NCBI GenBank assembly: GCA_903861445.1
Contig: CAIOUK010000227.1
Location: 1 to 31,616 of the forward strand
Direction of reading: 5' to 3'
DNA length: 31,616 nt
DNA from: an uncultured Verrucomicrobia subdivision 3 bacterium
Lineage (GTDB): Bacteria; Verrucomicrobiota; Verrucomicrobiia; Limisphaerales; UBA11358
The translations under genes were made by a program, and so were the position numbers. Positions 7,213 to 16,388 of this stretch are shown in pieces. Under the pieces are notes generated by a model, which worked only from the letters and a program-made list of their open reading frames with translations, was not told the DNA's origin and made no database searches. The stretch's first letter is position 1. Every line of letters begins with the position of its first letter.

Positions 7213-7728
7213 TTACTCGTCACAACCAGAAAACATATCCTTCAAATTTGTTGGTTTCATTTCCCTAAACATCTTCCAATCCAAAGGAAAACTGTCCTCG
7301 TTTTTAAAACGGACTCGTGTGATTTTCCAACCTACATGATCACATCCATTATCAACACCAGACCTAACCGCCTTCACAAAATAAACGGCTTTCGCCTCTG
7401 ATTTTAGCATCTCAACATTTGAATAAACCTGAATTGCTTTACCGAAAGGATCATAATCAAAGCCCCCTTTGGCATCCGGCTCCCACCTCAAGGAACCAAC
7501 GGATAGGCAAACATCGGCATCAGAAATCGAAAGCCTCCTTATTGATTCTGATTTTAGAGTGCCGACAACTTTCCCGTTAATCAGAATTTCACAAGGAATC
7601 AAGCTCATGAAACCGTTCTCTGTATCTTTGAAAATAATAATTTCTCGCTGCGCAAGTGGGTGATGCTGGCAGCCAGCCAAAAATATGACGGCAATAACAC
7701 TCAACAAGGCTTTCAACGCTGGATTCAT
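7213..7728 (-). CDS. Lipoprotein of unknown function inside a two-component operon
   Basis: The 171-residue protein has a lipoprotein signal peptide (hydrophobic 7-18, lipobox L-A-G-C20), so it is lipid-anchored after processing. The mature part looks beta-rich. The ILINGKVVGTLKS segment followed by a short loop recalls small domains such as DUF2846, but I would not assign it. It lies 23 bases after the histidine kinase and 70 before the regulator, so co-transcription is likely. Base composition is odd: hand counts of the 60-base lines at 7261 and 7321 give about 40% and 42% GC, against 65% at 8341 inside the kinase. That suggests recent insertion between sensor and regulator. Confidence 0.7.
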   Translation of the reverse strand: MNPALKALLSVIAVIFLAGCQHHPLAQREIIIFKDTENGFMSLIPCEILINGKVVGTLKSESIRRLSISDADVCLSVGSLRWEPDAKGGFDYDPFGKAIQVYSNVEMLKSEAKAVYFVKAVRSGVDNGCDHVGWKITRVRFKNEDSFPLDWKMFREMKPTNLKDMFSGCDE

Positions 7729-7751
7729 GCACGATTCAATTAGCGGAGTAA

Positions 7752-10643
7752 TTACGCTCGAGGCAGCGGCACGGTTAATTTTACCACCGTCCCGCCATTC
7801 GCGCCCGCTGTGATTTCAAAATCGCCATGAATTTCAGCGAGGCGTTTGCGCATATTTTTCAGACCGTTCCGCAATTCCTTGCCAGCTAGGTCGCCCAGTC
7901 CACAACCGTTGTCGGTCACGGACAAAATAAATTTATCCGGCGCAAGTTCTAAAATCACATGCGCTTCGGTGGCCTGTGCATGCTTGACCACATTGTTCAC
8001 GGCCTCCTTGAACGCGAGGAAAACATTGTGCCGCACCTCGGGTAAAATCGGCGTGGCCGGCACCGCCGGCAGTTCGGCGCGGAAACTCACGCCGGCCAGC
8101 GCAAAATAATCCTGCGCATATTTGCACGCGTAATTCGCGAGGCTTTCCAGCGTGTCGTTCGAGGAATTCAGCGCCCACACGATTTCATCCAGCGACCGCG
8201 TGGTGTCGCGCGCCGTGGCGCAAATCTGCCGCGCATGCTGTTCCACTTCGTCGGGCAAAGTTTTGTCCGCCTCGGCCAGCTCGCCGAGCAGCGCGACCTG
8301 CGTGAGGTTCGCGCCGAGCTGGTCGTGCAAATCCCGCGCAATCCGGCCGCGCTCTTTTTCCAGCAATTCCTTCTGCCGCGCCGCGCGCAACTGGCGCTTC
8401 AATTTCGCGGTGGAAACCAGGTAAATGATTCCCGCCAGCATGCCGACGAAAAATAATATGCTGACGGTGACAAATCCCGGTTTGCGCCAGAACGGTGGCT
8501 GCACGTTGACGCCGAATGCCGCGCCGGTGTCGTTCCAAATACCGTCCTCATTGCAGGCGGCGACGTGGAAAACGTAGTTGCCCGGCGGCAATCTATTGAA
8601 ATGCGCCACGCGCTCGCCGCCGGCGTCCGTCCATTTTTCGTCGCGGCCTTCGAGCCGGAATTTGAACCGCGCGCCGAACTGCGCGCCCTTCGGTGCGGAA
8701 AAGTTCAGGCAGGTGAAACGGATTTCCAACTGCTCATTTTCCGGGGTCAGCGTGATGACTGCGCGCGTCGCACCGCTGAAATCCAATTTCTGCGCCGCGC
8801 CGTCCACGAGCACGGATTCGATAACGACCGGCGGCGGATTGGTGTTCGGCTTCAAGTCCGCCGGGTTGACCGCCACAAGACCTTGCACGGTCGGAAACCA
8901 TAATTTTCCATCCCGCGTGCGGACAGCGGCAGGTTGCGCGCCGGCAGAACATTCGCGCGTCAGAAAAGTGCGACCGGAAACCGTTTTGACCGTGCCCGCC
9001 GCAAAATCAGCGAGTGATTTTTTCCCGACGCGCAGCAAACCTTCATACGAACCGATCCAGAGATTGCCCGCGTCATCATTAATCAAATAGCCGATATTGT
9101 CGCTCGCCAGCCCGCCGTGCAATGTCGAGCACAAGCTCCAACTGCCGTTTTGAAACCGCGCCAAGCCGTGACCGGAAGTCCCCGCCCACAACACGCCATC
9201 ACAATCCGCAGTCAGACAGGAAATATCTTTCACCGGCGCGTTGGTATCGGAAATTTTTCCGGCGCGCAGTTGGCACAAGCCGCCGCCCTCGGTGCCAATC
9301 CAGAGATTTCCCGCCGGATCCTCAGCCAACGCGCGCACGGCATTTGGCGGCAAACCGTCGGCGGTAGAAAATATTTTCCACTGCACGCCATCGAAGCTGG
9401 CGAGACCGTGGTCGCCGCCCACCCAGATTTTTCCATCGTGAGCCTCGAACAGCGCGTAAATCTGCGCGCCGATTTTCTCCAAGCTAGTGACGGGCTGAAA
9501 ATATTGCGACGTGAACCGGAACAAACCTTCACCGCGCGAACCTGCCCAAACCTGCTGCCGCCGGTCCACGAGCACCGACCACGCGTTATTTCGGCCGCCG
9601 AGGCGAAAATCCGAAGCCACATTGGTGCGCCAGTAAGAAAGCCCCTGACCATTAAACGTCACCCACAAGCCGCCCGCCGCATCTTCGGCGGCAGATTGCG
9701 CCACCCACGGATGCAGCGCGGCGGGTGCGGAAAAAGTTTTGCGCTTGATACGGTTCAACCCGCCGCCGTCGGTGCCGACCCACAAATTGCCTTCCGCGTC
9801 AAAGGTCAGCGACAGCACAGTCTTGTGCGACAAACCCTGCTCCGTCGAAATTTGCCGCCAGCCGCCGTCCGCGCCGAGCCAGAACACGCCGGCGTCGCGC
9901 GTGCCGACAGCAGGATTGCCGTCGCGATCCACGGCGACGGCGGTGATGTCCGCGTCAAAGGTGAAACTGGGGCGGCCTTGCAGCACGGCGGTGACCAGCG
10001 CGCTGGGCCACGGACACAAACCAAAATCTTTTTCTGGACGATTGCCGCGAAAGCGCGCGAGTCGCCCGTTTTGCAGCCGCCAGTTCGTGTCGGCCGGACC
10101 GGGAATCAGCAGGTGAAACGCGCGGAGGAAAAGCGGTTCGGGCAGACTGGCCGGCTGTAAATTTAATTTTCCGCCTTGCCAGCAAAAGAATTTTCCGTCC
10201 GTCGTGCCGAACCACACCACGCCTTTTTCGTCTTCGTAGGCAAACGTTGTTTTGCCCACGTCCGTGCCATCCGCGATTTTTTTCATCACGCCGTTTTTCA
10301 AAGCACACAAACCGGCGGTTTCCGTGCCCACCCACAACGTCTGCCGGCTGTCGGCAAACAGAAAAATCACGCGGTTGTCCGGCAATCCCGGGGTGTTGTT
10401 GACATTGAAACGCGTGAAGGAATTGCCGTCGAAACGCACGAGGCCGTTGAGCGTGCCGAGCCAGAGATAGCCGTCGCACGTCTGCGCGAGCGCGATGACG
10501 GAGCTTTGCGGCAGACCGTCGGCGGTGTTCCACACGTCCACGTTGAACGAAGATTCTGCCGCCACCGCGCGCGGGCCATAAACCAGCGCCAGCGCGAGAA
10601 CGAGGCAGAAAATATGGATTTGCCGATTCAAGCTTGGCGGCAA
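7752..10643 (-). CDS. Histidine kinase with periplasmic beta-propeller sensor
   Basis: This 963-residue sensor has a signal peptide or anchor (about 8-28), then some 12 propeller strands of the Reg_prop type (LWVGTxxxGL / LWIGTEGGGL repeats, about 40-600) forming a two-bladed-ring sensor. A Y_Y_Y domain (about 633-724), one transmembrane helix (about 725-744), a HisKA_3 dimerisation domain with H773 in ARDLHDQLG, and a HATPase (KEAVNNVVKHA near 879, DNGCGLG near 912) follow. Such sensors usually detect extracellular polysaccharides or their fragments; the ligand here is unknown. The start is TTG at 10643; a second TTG four codons later is also possible. It heads an operon with the lipoprotein and the NarL-type regulator. 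Confidence 0.93.
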   Translation of the reverse strand: MPPSLNRQIHIFCLVLALALVYGPRAVAAESSFNVDVWNTADGLPQSSVIALAQTCDGYLWLGTLNGLVRFDGNSFTRFNVNNTPGLPDNRVIFLFADSRQTLWVGTETAGLCALKNGVMKKIADGTDVGKTTFAYEDEKGVVWFGTTDGKFFCWQGGKLNLQPASLPEPLFLRAFHLLIPGPADTNWRLQNGRLARFRGNRPEKDFGLCPWPSALVTAVLQGRPSFTFDADITAVAVDRDGNPAVGTRDAGVFWLGADGGWRQISTEQGLSHKTVLSLTFDAEGNLWVGTDGGGLNRIKRKTFSAPAALHPWVAQSAAEDAAGGLWVTFNGQGLSYWRTNVASDFRLGGRNNAWSVLVDRRQQVWAGSRGEGLFRFTSQYFQPVTSLEKIGAQIYALFEAHDGKIWVGGDHGLASFDGVQWKIFSTADGLPPNAVRALAEDPAGNLWIGTEGGGLCQLRAGKISDTNAPVKDISCLTADCDGVLWAGTSGHGLARFQNGSWSLCSTLHGGLASDNIGYLINDDAGNLWIGSYEGLLRVGKKSLADFAAGTVKTVSGRTFLTRECSAGAQPAAVRTRDGKLWFPTVQGLVAVNPADLKPNTNPPPVVIESVLVDGAAQKLDFSGATRAVITLTPENEQLEIRFTCLNFSAPKGAQFGARFKFRLEGRDEKWTDAGGERVAHFNRLPPGNYVFHVAACNEDGIWNDTGAAFGVNVQPPFWRKPGFVTVSILFFVGMLAGIIYLVSTAKLKRQLRAARQKELLEKERGRIARDLHDQLGANLTQVALLGELAEADKTLPDEVEQHARQICATARDTTRSLDEIVWALNSSNDTLESLANYACKYAQDYFALAGVSFRAELPAVPATPILPEVRHNVFLAFKEAVNNVVKHAQATEAHVILELAPDKFILSVTDNGCGLGDLAGKELRNGLKNMRKRLAEIHGDFEITAGANGGTVVKLTVPLPRA

Positions 10644-10755
10644 GATACGCGCTAGCAGAGTGCGGCAAAAGAATTTTCAAAAGGCGTCACACGGTTTAGA
10701 AATGTGTCTTCAACTCGCGCTTGCACCGCAGATGCTTTGCCGCAAAACTTCCGCG

Positions 10756-12225
10756 ATGCGCTGGCTGACTCTTTTGGAACATTTCTGGCCGCACTTGATG
10801 GCCGGGTTCGACCTCGCCGCCGTGCTGCTCGCCTCCGGCCATGCGTTGTTGCACAAACGCGAACCGCGCGCAGCGACACTCTGGATTGGCGTCATCTGGT
10901 TACTGCCCGCAGTTGGCCCCCTGCTCTACCTTGCGTTCGGCGTCAACCGTCTCCGCCGCCGTGCCCGCGCACTGGGCGTCCGCAAAACTTTCAGTCGCGC
11001 GATTCCCGATGACCTCGGTGAACCTGCCTCGGCTAGCGCCGAACACTTGCAACATCTGGCGCGCGTCGTCAGCCGCGTGGTCGCGCTGCCGCTCACCGCC
11101 GGAAATAAAATTGAACCGCTCGTCAATGGCGACGCCGCGTTTCCGGCCATGCTCGCCGCGATTGAAGCCGCGAAAAAATCCGTGGCGCTCGCCAGCTATA
11201 TTTTTGACAACGACGCGACCGGCAAAAAATTTGTGGCCGCGCTCGCGTGCGCCGTCCAGCGCGGCGTAGCCGTGCGCGTGCTGGTGGATGCCGCTGGCGC
11301 GCGGTATTCGTGGCCGCCGATCACCTGGAGTTTGCGGCGGGAGAAAATTCCGTTCGCCAAATTTCTGCCGGCGTCGCTGTTCACGCCGTGGCGCGTGGCG
11401 ACGATTAATTTGCGCAACCACCGCAAATCGCTTGTCGTTGACGGTGAGATAGCCTTCAGCGGCGGTATGAATATCCGGCAAGGAAATCTCCTCGCGGAAA
11501 AACCGGCGCAGCCGGTGCAAGACCTGCATTTCCGCATCACCGGCCCCGTCGTCATGGAATTGCAGGAGGCGTTTGCGAACGATTGGGCGTTCACCACCGG
11601 GGAAATTCTGGCGGGCGACACCTGGTTCCCGCACTCCGAAACCAGTTTTGTGCGGGCGGGATGGCAGACCGCCGGCAACGTCATCGCCCGGGTTGTGACC
11701 GACGGGCCGGACGAGGATTTTGATAAATTGCGCCTGACGCTGCTCGCCGCGCTGGCCGAGGCGCAGGAATCCGTGCAGATTCTTACGCCGTATTTTTTGC
11801 CGGACACCGCGCTGATTTCCGCGCTCAACCTCGCGGCCCTGCGCGGTGTGCGCGTGGATATCGTGCTGCCGGCCAAAAATAATCTGCCCTTCGTCCACTG
11901 GGCTTCGCGCGCGATGTGGTGGCAGGTGCTGGAACGCGGCTGCAAAATCTGGCTCACGCCGCCGCCCTTCGATCATTCCAAGCTGATGATTGTGGACGGG
12001 CATTGGGTGCTGCTCGGCTCGGCCAATTGGGACGCGCGCAGTCTGCGGCTGAATTTTGAATTGAACGTGGAGTGCTATGGCCGCGAGTTTGCCGGTGCGA
12101 TGCAGCAGGTTTTCCAGCAAAAAATCGCCGCCGCCCGCGAGGTCACTTTGGCCGAGGCTGACAGTCGTTCCCTGCCCGCGAAATTGCGCGATGCGACGGC
12201 GCGGCTGTTTTCGCCTTATCTTTAG
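10756..12225 (+). CDS. cls: Cardiolipin synthase-type phospholipase D protein
   Basis: Cls joins phosphatidylglycerol molecules to form cardiolipin at the inner membrane. The 490-residue protein begins with two transmembrane segments (about 13-30 and 41-60), then two PLD domains. HKD motif one is H222-R-K224 with D229, and motif two is D406-H407-S-K409 with D414. Both are complete, giving the paired active site. I prefer the ATG at 10756 because the protein-like membrane region starts there; ATGs at 10660 and 10702 are in frame but add residues that are not family-like. It diverges from the histidine kinase. A YbdK/ClsB-like paralogue is possible, but the N-terminal membrane anchors fit ClsA. 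Confidence 0.9.
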   Translation: MRWLTLLEHFWPHLMAGFDLAAVLLASGHALLHKREPRAATLWIGVIWLLPAVGPLLYLAFGVNRLRRRARALGVRKTFSRAIPDDLGEPASASAEHLQHLARVVSRVVALPLTAGNKIEPLVNGDAAFPAMLAAIEAAKKSVALASYIFDNDATGKKFVAALACAVQRGVAVRVLVDAAGARYSWPPITWSLRREKIPFAKFLPASLFTPWRVATINLRNHRKSLVVDGEIAFSGGMNIRQGNLLAEKPAQPVQDLHFRITGPVVMELQEAFANDWAFTTGEILAGDTWFPHSETSFVRAGWQTAGNVIARVVTDGPDEDFDKLRLTLLAALAEAQESVQILTPYFLPDTALISALNLAALRGVRVDIVLPAKNNLPFVHWASRAMWWQVLERGCKIWLTPPPFDHSKLMIVDGHWVLLGSANWDARSLRLNFELNVECYGREFAGAMQQVFQQKIAAAREVTLAEADSRSLPAKLRDATARLFSPYL

Positions 12226-12229
12226 CGGG

Positions 12230-12268
12230 GCGCACTGCAATCTTGCCAACGTGCGCGGGGTTTTGTTC
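12230..12268 (+). terminator. Possible weak terminator after cls
   Basis: gcgcac (12230-12235) and gtgcgc (12251-12256) can pair around a 15-base loop, followed by ggggttttgtt. The stem is short and the T tract is broken, so it may only reduce readthrough from cls into lpxC. It lies in the only gap between the two genes. Confidence 0.3.
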
Positions 12269-12276
12269 AATTTGGT

Positions 12277-13608
12277 GTGCTCAATCAGCAGACTCTCAAA
12301 AATCCGGCCAGTTTTTCCGGCATCGGCCTGCACAGTGGCAATCGCGTCAACATGACGATTCTGCCCGCGCCCGCCAACAGCGGCGTGCGTTTCCGCCGCG
12401 TGGATCTCGACGGCAAACCGGAAATCGAGGCGCGCGTGGAAAATGTTTCCGAGACGAACCGCTCGACAACGCTCGCCAAGGGCAATGTCAAAGTCCACAC
12501 CGTCGAACACGTTCTCGCCGCGCTCGCGGGCTACGGCATTGATAACGCCGTCATCGAACTCGACGCCAACGAGCCGCCCATCGCCGACGGCAGCTCGCGC
12601 GAATTCTGCAAAATCATCCAGACGGCGGGCATCGCCACGTTGCCCGAGAAAAAGGAATTTTACACGCCGACGGAGCCGATTGAAGTCCGGCACGGTGAAT
12701 CGGTGATGACGCTGTTCCCTGACGAAAATTTCAAAATCACCTGCACCAGCTCGGACAAACAAGGTCGCTTCACGCAATTTTATTCCACCGAAGTCACGCC
12801 AAAGACGTGGGAGAAGGAGCTGGCGCACGCGCGGACATTTTGTTTCCACGAGGAGCTGGAATTTTTGTTCAAGAACGGCCTTATCAAAGGCGGTAGTCTC
12901 GAAAATGCCGTGGTCATCCGCGACGACGCGGTGTTGACGGCGGAGCCGATGCGCTATCGCGAAGAATTCGTGCGGCACAAAATGCTCGATATCGTCGGCG
13001 ACCTGTCGCTACTCGGCAAACCGATCCGCGGCCACATCATCGCCGTGCGCCCCGGCCACGCGGCCAACGCCGAGTTGGTGAAAAAAATTATCGAGCAAAT
13101 CAATAAACCGATCCGCGCGCAGCAAACCTTCGCGCCGCCGCCGGCGAAAGACGCACCCGCGCCACCGCCCGTTGCCGAAGGCGCGATGAACATCGAGGAG
13201 TTGATGAAATTTCTGCCGCACCGGCCGCCGTTTTTGCTGGTGGACAAGATTGTGAAAATTGACGGCATGACCATCACCGGCCTTAAATGCGTGACGATGA
13301 ACGAGCCGTTTTTTGTCGGCCATTTTCCCGGTCATCCGATCATGCCGGGCGTGTTGCAACTGGAAGCGATGGCGCAGGTCGCCGGGGTTTTGCTGCTAAA
13401 AATCATTAAGGCGGCGAATCAGGTGGCGTATTTCATGGCCGCCGACAATGTGAAATGGCGCCGTCCGGTTGGTCCCGGCGATGTGCTGATCATCGAATGT
13501 GAACTGACCAAGGCGCGCGGCAAAATCGGCAAAGCCAGAGCCGTCTGCAAGGTGGACGGCGAAGTTGTGAGCGAAGCCGAAATCACCTTCATGCTCCGCG
13601 ACGCATGA
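12277..13608 (+). CDS. lpxC-fabZ: Bifunctional UDP-acyl-GlcNAc deacetylase / hydroxyacyl-ACP dehydratase
   Basis: The 443-residue protein fuses LpxC, the committed zinc deacetylase of lipid A synthesis, to FabZ, the 3-hydroxyacyl-ACP dehydratase of fatty-acid elongation. The LpxC part (about 1-277) has zinc ligands H78, H234 and D238 and the catalytic E77 and H261. A Pro/Ala linker (284-302) leads to FabZ (about 304-443), with H349 in GHFPGHPIMPG and E363 in LEAMAQ. All key residues are present. The start is a GTG at 12277, directly before the family's NQQTLKNPASFSGIGLHSG region. It overlaps lpxA by ATGA. The fusion, known in Bacteroidetes and relatives, couples two enzymes that compete for 3-hydroxyacyl-ACP. 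Confidence 0.95.
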   Translation: MLNQQTLKNPASFSGIGLHSGNRVNMTILPAPANSGVRFRRVDLDGKPEIEARVENVSETNRSTTLAKGNVKVHTVEHVLAALAGYGIDNAVIELDANEPPIADGSSREFCKIIQTAGIATLPEKKEFYTPTEPIEVRHGESVMTLFPDENFKITCTSSDKQGRFTQFYSTEVTPKTWEKELAHARTFCFHEELEFLFKNGLIKGGSLENAVVIRDDAVLTAEPMRYREEFVRHKMLDIVGDLSLLGKPIRGHIIAVRPGHAANAELVKKIIEQINKPIRAQQTFAPPPAKDAPAPPPVAEGAMNIEELMKFLPHRPPFLLVDKIVKIDGMTITGLKCVTMNEPFFVGHFPGHPIMPGVLQLEAMAQVAGVLLLKIIKAANQVAYFMAADNVKWRRPVGPGDVLIIECELTKARGKIGKARAVCKVDGEVVSEAEITFMLRDA

Positions 13609-14372
13609 TTCATCCCACCGCCATTATTCATCCCAAGGCGAACGTTGCGCCGAGTTGTGACATTGGACCGTATTGCGTCATCGGCGAACACGTCACGCTC
13701 GGCGAACAATGCCAATTGCATTCGCACATCGTCGTGGACGGCCACACGGTGCTCGGCCGGGAGAATGAAATTTTTCCCTTCGCCGCCATTGGTCTCAAGA
13801 CGCAGGATTTGAAATGGCGCGGCGGCACCACACACCTGCGCATCGGCGACAAAAATGTTTTCCGCGAAGGCGTGACGGTTCACAGCGGCACGAAGGACGG
13901 CGAGGCGACGGTGCTCGGCTCGCACAATCTTTTGCTGGCCCAAGCGCACGTTGCGCACGACTGCTTGCTTGGTAATCACATCATCATGTCCAGCTTCGCC
14001 GGTCTGGCCGGCCATGTGGTGGTGGAAGACCATGCGATTCTTTCTGGCTACGCCGCCGTGCACCAGTTCTGCCGCATCGGGAAACTGTCCATCTTGGGCG
14101 GTTGCACAAAGGTCGTGCAGGACGTTCCGCCGTTCATGATCGCGGACGGCAACCCCGGCGTGACCCGTGCCCTCAACAAAATCGGCCTCGAACGCAACGG
14201 CGTTTCCACCGAGGCACAGGCTGCGCTGAAACAGGCTTACAAGATTTATTTCCGCGAGGAACTGGGCGGCACCGACGCTCTCGCCAAGATTGAAAAAGAG
14301 GTGCCTGCGCTGCCAGAAGTGCAGCATCTCGTCCAGTTCATCCGCGCCAGCGAACGCGGCATCTGTAAGTAG
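13605..14372 (+). CDS. lpxA: UDP-GlcNAc O-acyltransferase, first step of lipid A synthesis
   Basis: LpxA transfers a 3-hydroxyacyl chain from ACP to UDP-GlcNAc; LpxC then deacetylates the product, so order and overlap with lpxC-fabZ fit one operon. The 255-residue protein has the left-handed beta-helix of hexapeptide repeats (about 1-185) and a helical C-terminus. Catalytic H118 lies in AHVAHDC. The glycine that sets chain length in E. coli (G173) is kept at G166 in LGGC, which hints at a 14-carbon-type acyl preference (inference). The stop codon abuts the convergent helicase gene with no gap. Confidence 0.95.
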   Translation: MIHPTAIIHPKANVAPSCDIGPYCVIGEHVTLGEQCQLHSHIVVDGHTVLGRENEIFPFAAIGLKTQDLKWRGGTTHLRIGDKNVFREGVTVHSGTKDGEATVLGSHNLLLAQAHVAHDCLLGNHIIMSSFAGLAGHVVVEDHAILSGYAAVHQFCRIGKLSILGGCTKVVQDVPPFMIADGNPGVTRALNKIGLERNGVSTEAQAALKQAYKIYFREELGGTDALAKIEKEVPALPEVQHLVQFIRASERGICK

Positions 14373-16376
14373 TCACCGCAGATTCCACTCGTTTAACAAT
14401 CCCTTCGGAATCTCGGAAAGAAAACGCGACGGCGACTGATAAGTGTCCATGCCAGAACTGCCAAAACCGGCGCGCAGGTTCGGATAGCACAGATAAAGCT
14501 CGTTCTTCGCCCGCGTGATGCTGACGTAAAAAAGCCGCCGCTCCTCCTCTTCGCCGTCGTTGGATTCCGTCGAGCGTGCGGACGGAAACAAGCCGTCGCA
14601 CAGCATGATGACGAACACAACCTCGAACTCCAAACCCTTCGCCTGATGAATCGTGGAGAGCTTGATTTTTTCCGTGTCGTCCTGCGGATCTTCCTCGGCC
14701 TCGACGTTCGTGAGCAGCGCGAGTTGCGTGAGAAATTCTTCCACCGTGCCGAACTGGAATGCAAACTCGGCGAGCTGCTGGATTTCGTCCAGCCGCCGCT
14801 CGTAGTTGTCGTAAGTCTCCTTGAGATAATCGTCGTAGCCGGCGTCCATCACCAGCCGCAGCATCTTCGCCGCGCTCCGACGCGTCTCTTCGGCTTCGAG
14901 CTGGGAAATGGTGGCGACAAATTGCGCCCACGCCACGGCGGCTTTCTTCGGCACTGCCTTGACGCAGGTTTGCAACGCCGTAGCGAGCTTGGTCTCTATT
15001 TTTAATTCTCCATTCACCATTCTCGCCGTGAAACTTTGAAACAGTTTCTCCGCGCCTTTGCCGCCGATGCCGGGAATCAACTGCACCAGCCGCTTGAAGG
15101 AAACTTCGTCTTTCGGATTGGCGACAAATTTCAGATACGCCGTCGCGTCCTTGATGTGCGCCTGTTCGAAGAACCGGATGCCGCTGGTGATGCTGAACGG
15201 TATCTGCCGCCGCGTGAGTTCCAACTGTAATTCCAGCGCGTGAAAATGTGAGCGATACAACACGCAAATGTTGTTCAAGTTCGTGCCTTCCTCGCGCAAC
15301 TCCAGCGCGCGCTGCGCGATGAAGGCCGCCTGTTGACCGGCGTCATGGCATTGCACGAGCGCGGGTTTGACGCCGGATTTGCGCGCAGGTGAAAGTTCCT
15401 TCGCAAACTGATTCACGTTCGCGGCAATCGCCGCGTTGGCCACCGCCAAGATTTCCGGCGTGCTGCGGTAATTCGTTTCGATCTTGAAAACTTTCGCGCC
15501 CGGATAGCGCTTGGGAAAATCCAAAATGTTCGCGAAGTTCGCGCCGCGCCACGCGTAGATGCTTTGCGCATCGTCGCCCACGACCGTCACGTTTTTATGC
15601 CGCGCGGCGAGCAGGTCAATCAGGTCGCCCTGGAGCTTGTTCGTATCCTGATATTCGTCCACGAGAATGAACTGGAAGCGCCGCTGATAATGCTCACAAA
15701 TATCCGGATGTTCCTGCATCAACTTCAGCCAAAGCGCGAGCAGGTCGTCAAAATCCATGCCGTTGGTCGCGCGTTTGCGGGCGAGGTAACGCTTCTGCTG
15801 ATCGGCAATTTCGGCGATGAATTGTGAGAAATAGCTGAACTGCCCATCCACCAGTTCCTCGACGGTTTTGTGTGTGTTGGCGGCCAGCGAAAAAATTTCG
15901 TTCAGCACGTCCGGCTTCGGAAAATGTTTATCCTTCTTGTCGATTTTCGCGTCCGCCATGCACGCCTTGATCAAATCTTTCGCGTCGTCGCGGTCGAGGA
16001 TGGTGAAATCTTTCTGATAGCCGAGCGTGTCGGCGTGCAGTCGCAAAATCCGCGCGCCGATGCTGTGAAACGTGCCACCCCAGAGCGCGCGCAGCTCGTG
16101 GCCGAGCAAATCTGAAACGCGCCTCATCATTTCACCGGCGGCCTTGTTGGTGAAAGTCAGTAGCAGAATGCGGTCGGCGGGAATGCCCTGCTCCAAAAGA
16201 TACGCGACGCGATAGGTCAGCGTGCGCGTCTTGCCGGATCCCGCGCCGGCGATGACGAGCGCAGGACCGGGCGGCGCGGTGACAGCGGCAAGCTGTTGTT
16301 CGTTGAGTTCGCGCGGATAGTCAATGTTCAACCGGATCTCCGGCGTGAACGGCTTCAAGACGTATTCGTGCGACAT
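14373..16376 (-). CDS. UvrD/PcrA-type superfamily 1 DNA helicase
   Basis: The 667-residue protein is a 3'-5' SF1A helicase for repair and replication restart. Motifs in order are Walker A GAGSGKT (44-50), TFTNKAA (74-80), D240-E-Y-Q-D-T, GDDAQSIYAWRG (267-278), TNYRST, the late STIHQAKGLEFEVVFV and the arginine-finger segment RRLFYVSITRAK. Length is a little short for UvrD (about 720), mainly at the C-terminus, and PcrA is equally likely. Residues about 451-460 (MVNGELKIE) coincide with an AT-rich intergenic-type repeat. It follows lnt by 21 bases on the same strand and meets lpxA end to end, leaving no room for a separate terminator. Confidence 0.93.
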   Translation of the reverse strand: MSHEYVLKPFTPEIRLNIDYPRELNEQQLAAVTAPPGPALVIAGAGSGKTRTLTYRVAYLLEQGIPADRILLLTFTNKAAGEMMRRVSDLLGHELRALWGGTFHSIGARILRLHADTLGYQKDFTILDRDDAKDLIKACMADAKIDKKDKHFPKPDVLNEIFSLAANTHKTVEELVDGQFSYFSQFIAEIADQQKRYLARKRATNGMDFDDLLALWLKLMQEHPDICEHYQRRFQFILVDEYQDTNKLQGDLIDLLAARHKNVTVVGDDAQSIYAWRGANFANILDFPKRYPGAKVFKIETNYRSTPEILAVANAAIAANVNQFAKELSPARKSGVKPALVQCHDAGQQAAFIAQRALELREEGTNLNNICVLYRSHFHALELQLELTRRQIPFSITSGIRFFEQAHIKDATAYLKFVANPKDEVSFKRLVQLIPGIGGKGAEKLFQSFTARMVNGELKIETKLATALQTCVKAVPKKAAVAWAQFVATISQLEAEETRRSAAKMLRLVMDAGYDDYLKETYDNYERRLDEIQQLAEFAFQFGTVEEFLTQLALLTNVEAEEDPQDDTEKIKLSTIHQAKGLEFEVVFVIMLCDGLFPSARSTESNDGEEEERRLFYVSITRAKNELYLCYPNLRAGFGSSGMDTYQSPSRFLSEIPKGLLNEWNLR
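14999..15024. repeat. Intergenic-type repeat inside the helicase reading frame
   Basis: The plus-strand sequence attctccattcaccattctc (from 15005) is AT-rich and built of ATTC/CCATTC words, unlike the GC-rich coding sequence around it. It reads in frame in the helicase as R-M-V-N-G-E-L-K-I. The wording matches 'gaatggagaatt' intergenic repeats that I recall from related genomes. Confidence 0.4.
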
Positions 16377-16388
16377 GGCAAAAATTTT

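Noticed and set aside
9117..10160. 347-codon plus-strand frame antisense to the histidine kinase
   Set aside because: Its partner frame encodes an unmistakable propeller kinase; the antisense openness follows from GC-rich codon use.
10900..12978. 692-codon minus-strand frame across cls and lpxC
   Set aside because: Both genes on the plus strand have complete catalytic motifs; the frame crosses a gene boundary and its product is Arg/His-rich without a recognisable domain.
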